Source of the DNA: Bacteroidota bacterium
GTDB taxonomy: Bacteria; Bacteroidota; Rhodothermia; Rhodothermales; Bin80
Length of the DNA: 46,958 nucleotides
Assembly (NCBI GenBank): GCA_026708685.1
Contig: JAPOUL010000114.1
Span: 1-46,958 of the forward strand
Reading direction: 5' to 3'
In this document: positions 29,094 to 39,386 of the stretch, in pieces
Layout: each line of letters opens with the position of its first letter
Position numbering within the stretch: the stretch's first letter is position 1
Translations under genes and position numbers: made by a program
The notes under the pieces: generated by a model
The model's database searches: none
Seen by the model: the letters and a program-made list of their open reading frames with translations, nothing else
What the model was told of the DNA's origin: nothing

Positions 29094-32000
29094 ACGTTGC
29101 ACTCATGTGCTATTGATGTCTATACTTTATTGATTAAATGGAGCTTTCCAGATGCTCAAATACCAAGTAGAGGGATTCATCTTGAAGTTAAAACAGGTAA
29201 TTCATCATGGTCAAGAATCTCTACTGGTGGATCTCTTACACACATTCTATACTGTTCCTTGAAGTACACCGGGAACGGTATTTCGGTTTCGTGCCCAATC
29301 TTTGGGTCCTGGTGGCTTTCATTCATCATGGTCTGAATCAGGCTCATTCAGAACGTTTAATATTCCAGATGCGACGACGAGATTGAAGGCTCAGGCATCA
29401 GGTGAAAATACGATTAATCTTTCGTGGAGTGCACCGACCGATAATGGAGGTGTTGAAATTAATGGGTACAGAATTGATGTTTCTCCAAATGGAAGATCAG
29501 ACTGGGAGATTCGAAGAGAATTTTCTAGTTCTACGACGTATTCCGATAAGTTTCTTTCTCCTGAAGTGACCCGTTACTATCGCGTAAGTGCAGTGAGTGA
29601 TTGGTACTGGTGAAGCATCCAATATCGCGAAGGCAACGACTTCTCGGCCGCTTATGGCTCCAGCAGCTCTTACCGACCTGTCTGCAACTCCCATCAGTGG
29701 TAATTAGATCAAACTTTCTTGGAATCCACCATCAGATGATGGGGGAGCGGAAATCACCGGATACAGGATAGAAACCTCACGCCATAATATAGTGTGGTCA
29801 CCACTGGATGTCAATACCGAAAACACTGAGACTACATACACTCACAGTAATCTGAAACTAGGGTCAACTCATTACTACCGTGTTAGCGTTATCAAAACTT
29901 AAGGGAGCAGGTACAAAATCAAAGGTAGTCAAAGCGACTACTTATTCCCTTCCTGATGCACCGACTAATCTAAAAACATCCGCCTCGGGTAGTACGATGA
30001 TTGATCTTTCTTGGCAAGCGCCATCAAATACTGGGGGAGCAGCGATCACTGCCTATCAGATTGAAGCCTTAAAATCTGGATCTGATTGGTATGCTGTGGA
30101 ACAGGACATTCGTTCAGATACCACTGGTTATACTCACAAGAATTTAAAGCTCTCAACATTTCTCTACTATAGGGTGAGCGCGATCAATTCGATTGGTACA
30201 GGAAGACCTTCCCTGTCCGTATATGGGAGGAGTGATCCGGCGGATGAAGAGACGGTAAGCGTCCCTGATGCACCCACTGGATTAACCGCTACGGCTTCTG
30301 GGAGTAGAACGGTTGATCTTTCATGGGGGCACCATCTGATAATGGAGGCGCATCCATTACAGGCTACCAGATTGAAGTATCTCCAAATGGAACATCTGGG
30401 TGGAAGAATTTAGTGTCCAATGCGGATTCAGATGCCACCCAATACTCCCACCGTAATCTCTCTCCGAACACGACCCGTCACTATACGTGTACGGGCTATC
30501 AATTCCGCTGGTTCGGGTGCATCATCAAATGTGGTCAGTGCAACCACTGCTCCCGCAGTTACGGTCACCGTCCCAGACGCACCCATTTCACTATCTGCTG
30601 CACCTTCGGGAAGTACGACCATCAACCTATCGTGGAACGCACCATCCAATAACGGAGGTGCATCCATTACCGGTTACCAGATTGAAGTTTCTTCTAATGT
30701 AAGGACAGGGTGGATCGATTTGGAGTCCAATACGAATTCAGGTGTCACTGGATACTCTCATACCAATCTTTCTCCGAATACGACTCACCACTATCGTGTC
30801 AGTGCAATCAACACGGCTGGTTCGGGTGTCTCTTCAAATGTCGTTTCTGCAACCACTGGGTCCAGCACGGAAGCCCTTCCAAGTGCACCTATCCAAATAT
30901 CTGAGACCGCTTCGGGCAGTACGACCATTGTTCTTTCATGGAGCTCCCCATCTGATGATGGAGGAGCAGAGATTCGCGGATATCGGATAGAAGGGTCTCC
31001 AAATGGATCTTCTGAGTGGACGAATATAGTGGCGGACACGGGTTCAAAAACCACCACTTATTCTGACACGAATCTTTCGCCAAATACCACTCGTTACTAC
31101 CGAGTGAGTGCCATCAATTCTGTGGGCACTGGTGATGCTTCCAGTGTAGTCAATGCGACCACAGGACCAGCCACTACGATTCCTGATGCTCCCACTGGAT
31201 TAACTGCGACAGCTTCTGGGAGTAGGACGATTGATCTATCATGGGATGAACCATCTGATGATGGAGGCACGGCGATTACCGGTTATTGGATTGAGGTGTC
31301 TCCAGATGGATCATCTGGATGGACGAATTTAGTGGATGACACGGGTTCTAGGGCGACCAGATATTCTGAGACAAATCTTTCTCCAAATTCGACTCGTTAC
31401 TATCGTGTCAGTGCTGTTAACTCTGAGGGTTCAGGTGCCTCTTCTAATGTGGTGAGTGCAACGACTGAACCATTATCGGAAGCACTTCCAAGTGTGCCAA
31501 CAGATGTATCAGCAATCGCTTCGGGAAGTGAATAGATCAATCTTTCCTAGAATGCTCCATCCGATTATGGAGATGCACCAATAACAGGTTAGTGGATTGA
31601 AGTGTCTCCCTCGGGAACGTTTGGATGGACGGATTTGGAGTCCAATACGGGTTCTACGATCACTTCATATTCAGACAGTCCTTTGCGGCCGAATACCGTT
31701 CGCCACTATCGTGTCAGTCCCCTCAACGCTACAGGTGCAGGGGCAGTTTCAGATGTGGTCAATGCTACTACAGAGTCCGACGATATCGTCACGGTTCCTG
31801 ATGCACCCACCGGGTTAACGGCGACGGCTACTGGAACGACGAGGATCAGTCTTTCGTGGATTGCACCTCTTGCTGATGGAGGAGCAGAGATCACCGGTTA
31901 CCGGATTGAAGGTTCTTTTGATGGAATCTCTGGATGGATATAGAATCCAATATCAGATCTGCGGTAACCTCCTACGATCATACAAATCTTCCGCCGAATA

Positions 32001-32941
32001 CGACTCATTACTATCGGGTCAGTGCCATCAATTCTGAAGGGGCAAGTGTTTCATCACCGATCAGGAATGCGACGACGAATGCAGTCGTATCATTTAGCCA
32101 CTACTATAGAAAATCAATTCTATCCTGTAGGAATTGTACTTTCAGAGTGGAGCCTACCTGCATCAAATGGGGGAGTGATGCCTTATGACTATACGTTGAC
32201 ACCAACACTTCCCAAGGGATTAACTTTAAATGAGTCTACTCGTACGATCAGCGGAACTCCTTCAAACATCACCCCAGAGACCTTGTATACATGGGCAGTA
32301 GAGGATGCTACGGGTATGGTGGCCAGTCTGAAGTTCAATCTTGAAGTGTACGCACTATCCTTTAGTGAGAGCATTGATGATCAATCCTATTCAAGAGGGC
32401 AGGCGATTCCTCCGCTTATTTTACCTGAGGTGACCGGTGGGAGGACTCCAATCCAATACACACTGAATCTTTTTGATCTTCCAATAGGGTTGATGTTTGA
32501 TGTTTCAGCGAGGATTATCAGTGGTACCCCCATGGTCATTAGTCCGCCCGTGCCGTTTACCTATATGGCAGTGGATACCAAAGGTGTGCAGGATAGCTTG
32601 AACTGTACCATTGAAGTGGTTTCTCCAGTAATACGCAAGAGCAAGCACATTTGGTGGAAGAATTTGTGGTGCGCTCCAATTACCCATACCCATTTGTGCA
32701 TTCAACCCAGTTGGTGTTTGATCTGCCGAGATCCGCTCAAATACAGGTAGAGGTGTTAGACATTACGGGCCGGCGTGTGCATGAAAAGTCTCCAGTCAGC
32801 ATGAGTGCAGGAACAGGTCTTGAATTAGAACTAGATGATCTGAAGCTTCCGTCAGGATCGTATGTATATCGGATGATGGCTACATCTCACGACAGTGGTT
32901 CTGCAGAGGTTTATGTCGGTCATTTTACGAGTATTCGATGA
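29094..32941 (+). pseudogene. Broken secreted FN3-repeat protein with Ig-like domains and T9SS-type tail
   Basis: Reading across frames gives at least nine fibronectin type III domains, each with LSWxAPSDNGG...ITGYxIEVSPNG and NTTxYYRVSAINSxGxG. These are followed by two putative Ig (He_PIG-like) domains (TYTWAVED- and GLMFDVSARIISGTP-type strands, 32160-32610). The tail is like a type IX secretion signal (NYPYPF, FDLPRSAQIQVEVLDITGRRV, LPSGSYVYRM; 32680-32941). The product would have been exported and surface-attached or released. Lesions include stops at 29705-29707, 29900-29902 and three between 31533 and 31600. Frame changes occur near 29600, 30325, 30484, 31935, 32095 and 32650. This many lesions argues for real decay rather than single sequencing errors. 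Confidence 0.85.
29400..31965 (+). repeat. Array of nine ~300-bp FN3-coding repeats
   Basis: Repeat units recur at about 29418, 29706, 30000, 30310, 30622, 30930, 31230, 31537 and 31847, a period of 288-312 bases. Each encodes one FN3 domain. Units differ by scattered substitutions, so the array is old enough to have diverged, but near-identical stretches remain, for example ATTACCGGTTA followed by GATTGAAG. Confidence 0.8.
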
Positions 32942-33384
32942 TAGATGTAGGTATAAAGATCTATTACTTCATGCGTGGAACGAGTTCCACTCCAGTCCAT
33001 GAATAAGACACGATGGGTAGGTATGGACTCCATCGTTACAACACTTGTCAAGGTCAAGAAAAGAATGATCTAAATTTGTAATCCTATAGTTTTGTGTGGA
33101 TCGTTCAATGAATGAGAGATGGGCGATTATTTTCACGGATTTTATTTTCAAGGTTTAGATTTTTTGGTTCTTTGTAGGATGGTTTTGCTTTCTTGACATC
33201 AATCAGATATTCATGATGAAAATGGATTCGTTCTGTCGTAAAAAGTGATTTGGAATGTTTCCTCCCCCGATTCTATGAGTGGCAATGATGGATTAAGATG
33301 AGCATCAAATTCAATTTCTTCGGTTAAGCTTGTTACAAAGAGTGCCCAATATCGTAAAATGCGGTCAATTCATTCACTTGTAAG
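32942..33384. other. Intergenic region upstream of asd
   Basis: These 443 bases hold no supported gene. A minus-strand 60-codon frame at 33151-32969 has no similarity. The asd promoter should lie here; TTCTTGACATCAATCAGATA at about 33191 has a TTGACA-like box but no clear partner. I see no riboswitch. Confidence 0.4.
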
Positions 33385-34449
33385 ATGATGATGCGTGAGC
33401 TTCGGGCTGGAATTCTCGGTGCCACTGGAGCAGTTGGCCAAAAGTTTATAGAACTTCTGGCGGATCATCCCTGGTTTAAGGTGACGGCTCTGGTTGCATC
33501 TGAGCGATCTGCAGGATGTCGATATAGTGAAGCGGTCAACTGGATTGGGACTGCAGATATTCCAGCGTCTATGGCATCCATGGAAGTATTGCCTTTGGGT
33601 GGCGATTTACCTTGTGATTTTGTGTTTTCAGGACTTCATGCTTCCGTTGCCGATCATGCGGAGCCACATCTTGCTAAAGCCGGTTATCCTGTGATTTCCA
33701 ATGCGAAGAGTTATCGGATGGACGAGCGTGTTCCGCTACTCATCCCCGAGGTCAACCCTGATCACATCGCTCTTATTCACCAACAGGATTGGCAGAGTAA
33801 TGGATACATTGTAACGAACCCCAATTGTTCAACGGTCGGTTTAACATGTGCATTAAAGCCTCTCCATGACTGCTTCGGTGTCAAGGCTGTGCATGTAACT
33901 ACGATGCAGGCTCTTTCTGGTGCGGGATATCCAGGGGTCTCTTCTCTAGATGCATTGGGAAATGTGGTCCCATTTATTGGTGGAGAAGAGGATAAACTAG
34001 TTCATGAACCCAATAAACTGCTTGGATTTCTGGATGGAAATCAATTGCAGAAGGCTTCCATTGCCATCAGTGCTCAATGCAATCGTGTACCTGTTTTGGA
34101 AGGGCATCTGGAATGCGTTTCGGTGCAGTTGGACTCTAATACGACCCCTGCTGGAATTCATCAGGCGATGGAATCGTATTCAAGTCCTATTGCAGATCTT
34201 GATTTACCTTCAATGCCAGCGAAATTTCTGAATATTTTTGATGAAGAACGTTTCCCTCAGCCACGAAGACATTTGGATCTTGGACAAGGAATGACCGTGA
34301 GTATCGGCAGAATTCGTCCATGCGAAGTGTTAGATTATAAGTTTGTTGTCTTGTCCCACAACACGGTTAGAGGAGCCGCGGGCGGTGCAATCTTAAATGC
34401 CGAATTGCTCATAAAAAAAGGTTTTCTTCATCCAAGAGGTAACTTCTAG
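33385..34449 (+). CDS. asd: Aspartate-semialdehyde dehydrogenase (archaeal/fungal-type)
   Basis: Asd reduces aspartyl phosphate to aspartate semialdehyde, the branch point to lysine, threonine and methionine. The 354-residue product has the N-terminal NADP-binding GILGATGAVGQKFI and the catalytic Cys in TNPNCSTVGL (C148). It also has TTMQALSGAGYPGV and the His region VLEGHLECVSV. Spacing and length fit the class found in archaea, fungi and several bacteria rather than the E. coli type. Three ATG codons in a row start at 33385; the first is used here. It is intact and flanked on both sides by copies of an FN3-protein tail, and a decayed asd lies 5 kb to the left. With metX and metY it links to methionine synthesis. 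Confidence 0.95.
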   Translation: MMMRELRAGILGATGAVGQKFIELLADHPWFKVTALVASERSAGCRYSEAVNWIGTADIPASMASMEVLPLGGDLPCDFVFSGLHASVADHAEPHLAKAGYPVISNAKSYRMDERVPLLIPEVNPDHIALIHQQDWQSNGYIVTNPNCSTVGLTCALKPLHDCFGVKAVHVTTMQALSGAGYPGVSSLDALGNVVPFIGGEEDKLVHEPNKLLGFLDGNQLQKASIAISAQCNRVPVLEGHLECVSVQLDSNTTPAGIHQAMESYSSPIADLDLPSMPAKFLNIFDEERFPQPRRHLDLGQGMTVSIGRIRPCEVLDYKFVVLSHNTVRGAAGGAILNAELLIKKGFLHPRGNF

Positions 34450-34507
34450 TTCGTAGAGATTCAAAAAACGGAAGCCCCAAAAAAAGAAGTAACTTGGGCA
34501 AGCCCCT

Positions 34508-34985
34508 AACCCAATATATTCTGAATCTTTTTGAACTACCATTGGGATTGATGTTTCAACCAGAAGCATCAATGAACCCCTCTGGCTACAGTCCTCCAGT
34601 GCCGTTTACCTTCAAGGCAGTGGAATGAATGGAGGACAGGATATCCTAAAATTTACCATTGAATAGTTTCCCCTGTCAATACGAGGAAGAACCGGATTTG
34701 GCTGAGGACTTTATGGTACCTCTAATTCCCCAAATCCATTTTTGTCTTCAACTCAGCTGGCTTTTGATCTTTTATGGTCTGCAGATGTCCACATGAAGTG
34801 TTGACATAACGGGAAGGAGAGTGTATGAGAAGCCTCCCCTTCAAATGAGTAGGGAGCAGGGCTTCAATTAGAACTAAACAACTTGAAGCTTCCATCAGGT
34901 TCGTAGGTTTTTCGGATGATAGCCAAATTTCACGACAGTGGCGCTACGGAGGTGCATGTGGGTCATTTTATGAGTATTCGATGAT
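34508..34985 (+). pseudogene. Degenerate copy of the FN3-protein C-terminal tail
   Basis: This stretch repeats 32449-32943 in the same orientation. CTGAATCTTTTTGA, GTGCCGTTTACC, GAAGCTTCC and GAGTATTCGATGATA occur in both at matching spacing, as do CACGACAGTGG and GGTCATTTTA. The copy has stops and deletions and no upstream FN3 repeats. With the decayed asd on the left, it shows that an asd-plus-FN3 block was once duplicated in tandem. The 220 bases after it, to the tRNA, hold nothing recognisable. Confidence 0.85.
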
Positions 34986-35208
34986 ACGTGCAAAAAGAAT
35001 GATTTGAAATGATCCGAGCGTTTGTACGGGTAGCCAATCGTTTCAATGGTGCCTCTGTGTACATAGGAGTAGATCTCGGTTCAACCACAAAATTGATTGT
35101 ATCAGATTGATGTGATAGCACGATCATGTTGTTTATGTTTAAGGATTGTGATGTTGTGATGCCACGGTTGGAACCATGGTTGTGATTTAGCGTGTAACCT
35201 GTCCAACA

Positions 35209-35281
35209 GCGGGAATAGCTCAGTTGGTAGAGCATCTGCTTGCCATGCAGAAGGTCGCGAGTTCAAGTCTCGTTTCCCGCT
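35209..35281 (+). tRNA. tRNA-Gly (GCC)
   Basis: A full cloverleaf can be drawn. The acceptor stem is GCGGGAA/TTCCCGC, the D stem GCTC/GAGC, and the anticodon stem TCTGC/GCAGA with loop TTGCCAT (anticodon GCC at 35242-35244). The T arm is GCGAG-TTCAAGT-CTCGT. The discriminator base is T and CCA is not encoded. It decodes GGC/GGU glycine codons. Confidence 0.95.
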
Positions 35282-35300
35282 CATTTAGGTACATATGTGA

Positions 35301-35323
35301 ACGCTGATCTCATCATTCAGCGT
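35301..35323 (+). terminator. Possible hairpin downstream of tRNA-Gly
   Basis: ACGCTGA and TCAGCGT form a perfect 7-bp stem 20 bases after the tRNA. No T-tract follows, so terminator function is weakly supported. The remaining ~235 bases to lptC are empty of genes. Confidence 0.3.
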
Positions 35324-35558
35324 GCGAAAGAATGACTTACAATAGACAGTGCACAAGGTGATGGGGTAGCAATACACACTTGTATTGCATTCTCGAAAAA
35401 TACTGAGCGATAGTGATGACCTCTTAAATCCTCTGGATGATCATATCTGATTAATTCCATGGTTCTGATTAAAAGAGAGTTTGATGAATTTCCGCCTTTT
35501 CATTTCTCATCCGTTGATTTGTTGTCAATATCTTCCTTTATCAAGTGGTTCACCCGAG

Positions 35559-36149
35559 ATGACTGTACATTGGCAGGCGGTTCGTCTTTCCGCAAGTGTG
35601 ATTCATTTGTTTTTCTTTGCCGTACTTCTAACTTCATGTACGCAGCAGGAAGTATCAGGCGTGTATGGATCTTCTTTTGACAGTCCCTCCAAAGAGAGTT
35701 GGAATGTCCATATTGTCATGTCGCAAGCGGCTTCGGATGCTGATGAGAGTTTTCCAAGAGTACGTATTTCTGCAGATCATGTCCAGTGGATAGGGCGGGG
35801 GGATTCTACGATTCAGTATCTTTATGGAGTTGATCGGAAAGTAGAGATTGAAATTTTTGATTCCACTGGTGTACAATCAGCATTCTTGGAGGCAGATCGT
35901 GTAACTTATCACGAAAAGGAAGAGTATTTTACTGCTGAGGGCAATGTTCGAATTGAAACGACGGATCAGCGGATGCTCACAACGGATTGGCTTGAGTGGT
36001 GGGAAAGTGATCATCGATTACGGACGCACAGTTTTGTGACGATTCGTACACCTGATGAAGTTGTTTCGGGCGTTGGACTTGAGGCAACCGAAGATTTGGG
36101 TTCGTATCAGATTGGCAGGTTTCAGGCAAAGATCATTCCTGATTCATGA
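35559..36149 (+). CDS. lptC: LPS export lipoprotein LptC
   Basis: The ATG at 35559 gives 196 residues beginning with a lipoprotein signal (hydrophobic VIHLFFFAVLLTSC; lipobox Cys 27). Frames opening earlier at 35481 add a segment unlike a signal peptide. The rest is the LptC/OstA-type beta-jellyroll, with repeated strands such as SAFLEADRVTYHEKEEYFTA and EGNVRIETTDQRMLTTDWLEW. LptC links the inner-membrane LptBFG extractor to periplasmic LptA. Its stop overlaps the next gene (ATGA), and the following genes encode an LptA-like protein and LptB, which strongly supports the call. The lipid anchor, as opposed to a membrane helix, is common in Bacteroidota-like bacteria. Confidence 0.85.
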   Translation: MTVHWQAVRLSASVIHLFFFAVLLTSCTQQEVSGVYGSSFDSPSKESWNVHIVMSQAASDADESFPRVRISADHVQWIGRGDSTIQYLYGVDRKVEIEIFDSTGVQSAFLEADRVTYHEKEEYFTAEGNVRIETTDQRMLTTDWLEWWESDHRLRTHSFVTIRTPDEVVSGVGLEATEDLGSYQIGRFQAKIIPDS

Positions 36150-37546
36150 AAGCAGTTATATTATGGTTCATTGTTGTATTGCTGATGCCGAAGGGAAATC
36201 CTCCAGAGATAGTGACGGGGTATTATGCATATGCTGATACGGACTCGGTATTCGTTCAGGGCGACTCATTGGTTGGTCAGCAGAATCAAGATGAATTTCT
36301 GCAGTTCATCAACGGAAATGTACGCGTCAACTACGGATCTACCGAAATCACCTCTGATCAAGCCATTCGTAATGTAACTCGGAGTCAGACATCATTTACG
36401 GGCAATTCTGTATTAATTGATCAAGGAGATACCCTTGAGGCAGATGCTCTAGATTATAATGAAGATCTGGAAATTGGACGGGCAGTAGGGAATGTCCGAC
36501 TGACCGATGGCGAGGTTGTAACCACTTCCCCAAAAGGAGTCTATTATGTTGAAGAACGACGAGTAGAGTTTCCAGAAGGGCTTGTGCTGATTGATTCATT
36601 GACCACATTGGTTGGAGATTCAGGATTCTATTGGACAGATACGAAGATTGCGGATATGTCGGGAGATGTGATGATGGAGTCAGAGGATGCTCGGCTCTTT
36701 GCTGATTCACTCCTGCATTATCGCGAGCATTCTATCTCATTAGCCCAAGGGTCCGTACGCTATCTCAGAACCACCCTCAATGACTCGCTCTGGATTGCAG
36801 GAGAACGATTTGAGTATAATGCGAATGATTCACTGGCGATTGTTGAGGGGGATCCAATCTTCATCAACATAGAATATGATTCTCTCTCCGTTGATACCTT
36901 AATCATTCGTGCAGATATGATGCATTTTCAGGATCGCATGAATACATCTCGGCTTGATGCAACAAGAAATGTACGAATCTGGAACAGCTCTCTTTCTGCA
37001 ACAGCTGATTCGGTAGCCTATCAACGTTTAGGTCATGGATCAAATGAAGAGATATGGCTCTATGGGCTCCCATTTGTATGGATGAATCAAACTCAACTGT
37101 CTGGAGATACAATGAAGGTCATTATCCATGACGGGAACGTCGATTCTTTGATGATTTGGGGAAATGCATTTGTAGCAGAGGAAGACAGCTTGATTCAACG
37201 AATCAATCAGGTGAAGGGACATACATTAGTGAGTAGAACGATGCACGATTCGGTGCGAGTGATCATAATCGGCCCAAATGCAGAGGCTATCTATTTCAAT
37301 GCAGACGAAGAGGGGCTTCCAGATGGTGCGATTGAAGCGTCTTCGGATGAAATTCGTATGATGTTTGAAGGAGATTCTCTGAGGACACTGTCGTTTAGTA
37401 CGGATGTGAAAGGGATCCGACACCCACAAAAATCTGTAACAGACGATTTAAAACTTGAAGGCTTACAATGGAATGTGATGCAAAAGCCTTCTAAATACCA
37501 ACTTCTGGGAGATTTTGTACACTGGATGCAAAGATGGGAGAATTGA
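36146..37546 (+). CDS. LptA/OstA-like periplasmic LPS transport protein
   Basis: This 466-residue protein starts with a short signal peptide (MKAVILWFIVVLLMPKG). It continues as many repeats of the OstA jellyroll pattern: INGNVRVNYGSTEITSDQA, GNSVLIDQGDTLEADALDY, VGNVRLTDGEVV and GDVMMESEDARLFADS. It is about twice the size of E. coli LptA and resembles the large OstA-like proteins of the FCB group. It should form part of the periplasmic bridge carrying LPS to LptD. It overlaps lptC by four bases and lptB by thirteen, so all three are translationally coupled. The symbol lptA is not assigned because of the length difference. Confidence 0.8.
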   Translation: MKAVILWFIVVLLMPKGNPPEIVTGYYAYADTDSVFVQGDSLVGQQNQDEFLQFINGNVRVNYGSTEITSDQAIRNVTRSQTSFTGNSVLIDQGDTLEADALDYNEDLEIGRAVGNVRLTDGEVVTTSPKGVYYVEERRVEFPEGLVLIDSLTTLVGDSGFYWTDTKIADMSGDVMMESEDARLFADSLLHYREHSISLAQGSVRYLRTTLNDSLWIAGERFEYNANDSLAIVEGDPIFINIEYDSLSVDTLIIRADMMHFQDRMNTSRLDATRNVRIWNSSLSATADSVAYQRLGHGSNEEIWLYGLPFVWMNQTQLSGDTMKVIIHDGNVDSLMIWGNAFVAEEDSLIQRINQVKGHTLVSRTMHDSVRVIIIGPNAEAIYFNADEEGLPDGAIEASSDEIRMMFEGDSLRTLSFSTDVKGIRHPQKSVTDDLKLEGLQWNVMQKPSKYQLLGDFVHWMQRWEN

Positions 37547-38274
37547 CATTACGTGCCGAAAAATTGACGAAAAAATTCAAGAAGAGGACCGTTGTCAAGG
37601 ATGTTTCCCTACAGGTCCAAAGTGGTGAAGTCGTTGGGTTACTTGGTCCCAATGGAGCGGGAAAGACCACTTCTTTTCATATGATCGTGGGGCTTGAATC
37701 TCCGAATCAGGGCAGAATTTTTCTTGCTGACAGGGAGATTACCGGTTTGCCCATGTATCAGCGTGCTCGGCGTGGATTAGGGTATCTAGCTCAGGAGACC
37801 AGTGTTTTTCAGCAGCTAACCGTAGAACAAAATCTCCATGCGGTGTTAGAATTTCAGAAGCTATCCAGGCAGGATCGGAATGAGCGAGTAGACACGTTAA
37901 TCACTCAATTTGGACTGGATACTGTGCGTACTTCCAAGGCCTATACCCTCTCTGGCGGGGAACGAAGACGAACCGAAATTGCACGGTCAATGGCTCTTGA
38001 ACCCAAATTTTTTCTGCTTGATGAACCATTTGCGGGCGTGGATCCGATCACGGTTGAACATATTCAGGAGATCATTTGTGAGCTAGCTAATCTCGGGATT
38101 GGAATTTTGATTACGGATCACAATGTACATGAAACCTTAGCCATTACAGATCGTGCCTATCTTTTGTTTGATGGACATATCATGAAATCAGGTACAGCCG
38201 AACAACTAGCATCGGATCCCGAGGTTCGTCAACACTATCTTGGAAAAAACTTTGCACTGGATCGTTACCGTTGA
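37534..38274 (+). CDS. lptB: LPS export ABC transporter ATP-binding protein LptB
   Basis: LptB powers LPS extraction from the inner membrane together with LptF/LptG, which are not in this window. The 246-residue protein has Walker A GPNGAGKTTSF, the Q-loop region LAQETSVFQQLTVEQNL, the signature YTLSGGERRRTEIARS, Walker B FFLLDEPFAGVDP and the switch His in ILITDHNV. These LptB-specific stretches separate it from other ABC ATPases. Its start lies inside the 3' end of the LptA-like gene. It ends 49 bases before a decayed DAHP synthase gene. Confidence 0.95.
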   Translation: MGELTLRAEKLTKKFKKRTVVKDVSLQVQSGEVVGLLGPNGAGKTTSFHMIVGLESPNQGRIFLADREITGLPMYQRARRGLGYLAQETSVFQQLTVEQNLHAVLEFQKLSRQDRNERVDTLITQFGLDTVRTSKAYTLSGGERRRTEIARSMALEPKFFLLDEPFAGVDPITVEHIQEIICELANLGIGILITDHNVHETLAITDRAYLLFDGHIMKSGTAEQLASDPEVRQHYLGKNFALDRYR

Positions 38275-38322
38275 CGTGAAACTACTGACACCCTAACATC
38301 TCCGCAATCAAACGTAGCTGCC

Positions 38323-39334
38323 ATGGTTGTTATCGTGAAAAATCATGCTTCGGAAGAAGAAGTTGAAGCCGTTATCACCAACTTAAATGCCTTTGGGTTT
38401 GATTACATTGTTCCAGTGGAGTCAGCCAAACGTACTAAGGATTAATATGGTTTGGCCTGGATTTGATTACAGAATCATTAACAATGTTCGTGGTGTTGCT
38501 GAGGTGCAACGCGTTACCGAACTCTAAAAACTAGCCAGTCGTGCTGGCCGCTCCAATTCATCCATTATTGATGTGGATGGATTTCAGACTGGGGTGGGGG
38601 AATATAGTCATTTTGATGGGAGCATTATCAGGTATTGAATGTACAGAGTAATTTCAAAAGATAGTTACTCAGATAGTCTTATTAAGTGTCTCTGTGATTT
38701 CGTGCAAGTGCGGTCAAGCCTCGTACATCGTTCTATGAGTATCAACAGATCCAGAGGAAGCGTTGAAATGGAGTGTCAGGTAGCTACTGAATGTGAGTTA
38801 AACTGATCTTAGAAGTTGATTCCACCGAGTCCATGGATCAATTTGGTAATGATGCGAGTACTTTACAAGTGGGAACTCGTTATATCAGAATTTTGAGATC
38901 TTGCGTGCATTGGTAGAAATTATCGGACAGAGTTACTTTAATATGGTTTGGCTACGACTATACAAGAGTGAATCATGTCAGGAGAGTACATCATGAAATC
39001 AGGTAATTCGCAAGCCATTTTGTGTGAGAGAGGGATTCGTACCTTTGAGGTTGCCACACGGCATACTCTTGATCTTTCTGGATCATCGGTTGACAAAGCC
39101 AAAAGTCATCTGTCTGTAATTGTATACCCCTCTCAAGGAGTAGGCATTCGGGATTACGTCGTTCCATTGTCATCTAGGGCCGTTGCGGCTGGTGTGATCA
39201 TAGATGGACATGATAACTTGCTAAGTGCATCTGAAAGGGGATTGCAGGCTCTGAGGCTTGATCAGTTTTCTGACTTATTTGTTCAAGCTCAGCAAGTTGC
39301 TCATGCTGTTGGACGAGATTTTGTTGAAGTTTGA
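38323..39334 (+). pseudogene. Decayed DAHP synthase (3-deoxy-7-phosphoheptulonate synthase)
   Basis: The segment is close to full length but split by stops and frameshifts. The first frame reads MVVIVKNHASEEEVEAVITN, the ferredoxin-like N-terminal domain, and stops at 38443. Next come VAEVQRVTEL, a stop where Tyr is expected, then KLASRAGRSNSSIIDVDGF (38490-38585). After that come SAVKPRTSFYEYQQ (from 38707), LQVGTR and QNFEILRALVEI (38886-38920). The final open frame (38975-39334) reads EYIMKSGNSQAILCERGIRT, HLSVIVYPSQGVG and PLSSRAVAAG, matching the C-terminal half of the enzyme. Intact relatives start the shikimate pathway. The last part, 119 codons, looks like a separate gene but is only the tail. 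Confidence 0.88.
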
Positions 39335-39386
39335 AATAAGCAGAGAAACAATATTATTGCTTCACACCATACACATTCATTGATCC

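Noticed and set aside
30420-31535. 371-residue FN3 protein as an intact gene
   Set aside because: It lacks a signal peptide and is one fragment of a larger FN3 frame that continues on both sides after frameshifts and stops.
29400-31965. Direct repeats as a CRISPR array
   Set aside because: The ~300-base period, protein-coding character and FN3 motifs rule out CRISPR; no short-repeat/spacer pattern exists anywhere in the window.
38975-39334. Stand-alone 119-residue protein
   Set aside because: It is the C-terminal half of a decayed DAHP synthase; upstream fragments continue the same enzyme in other frames.
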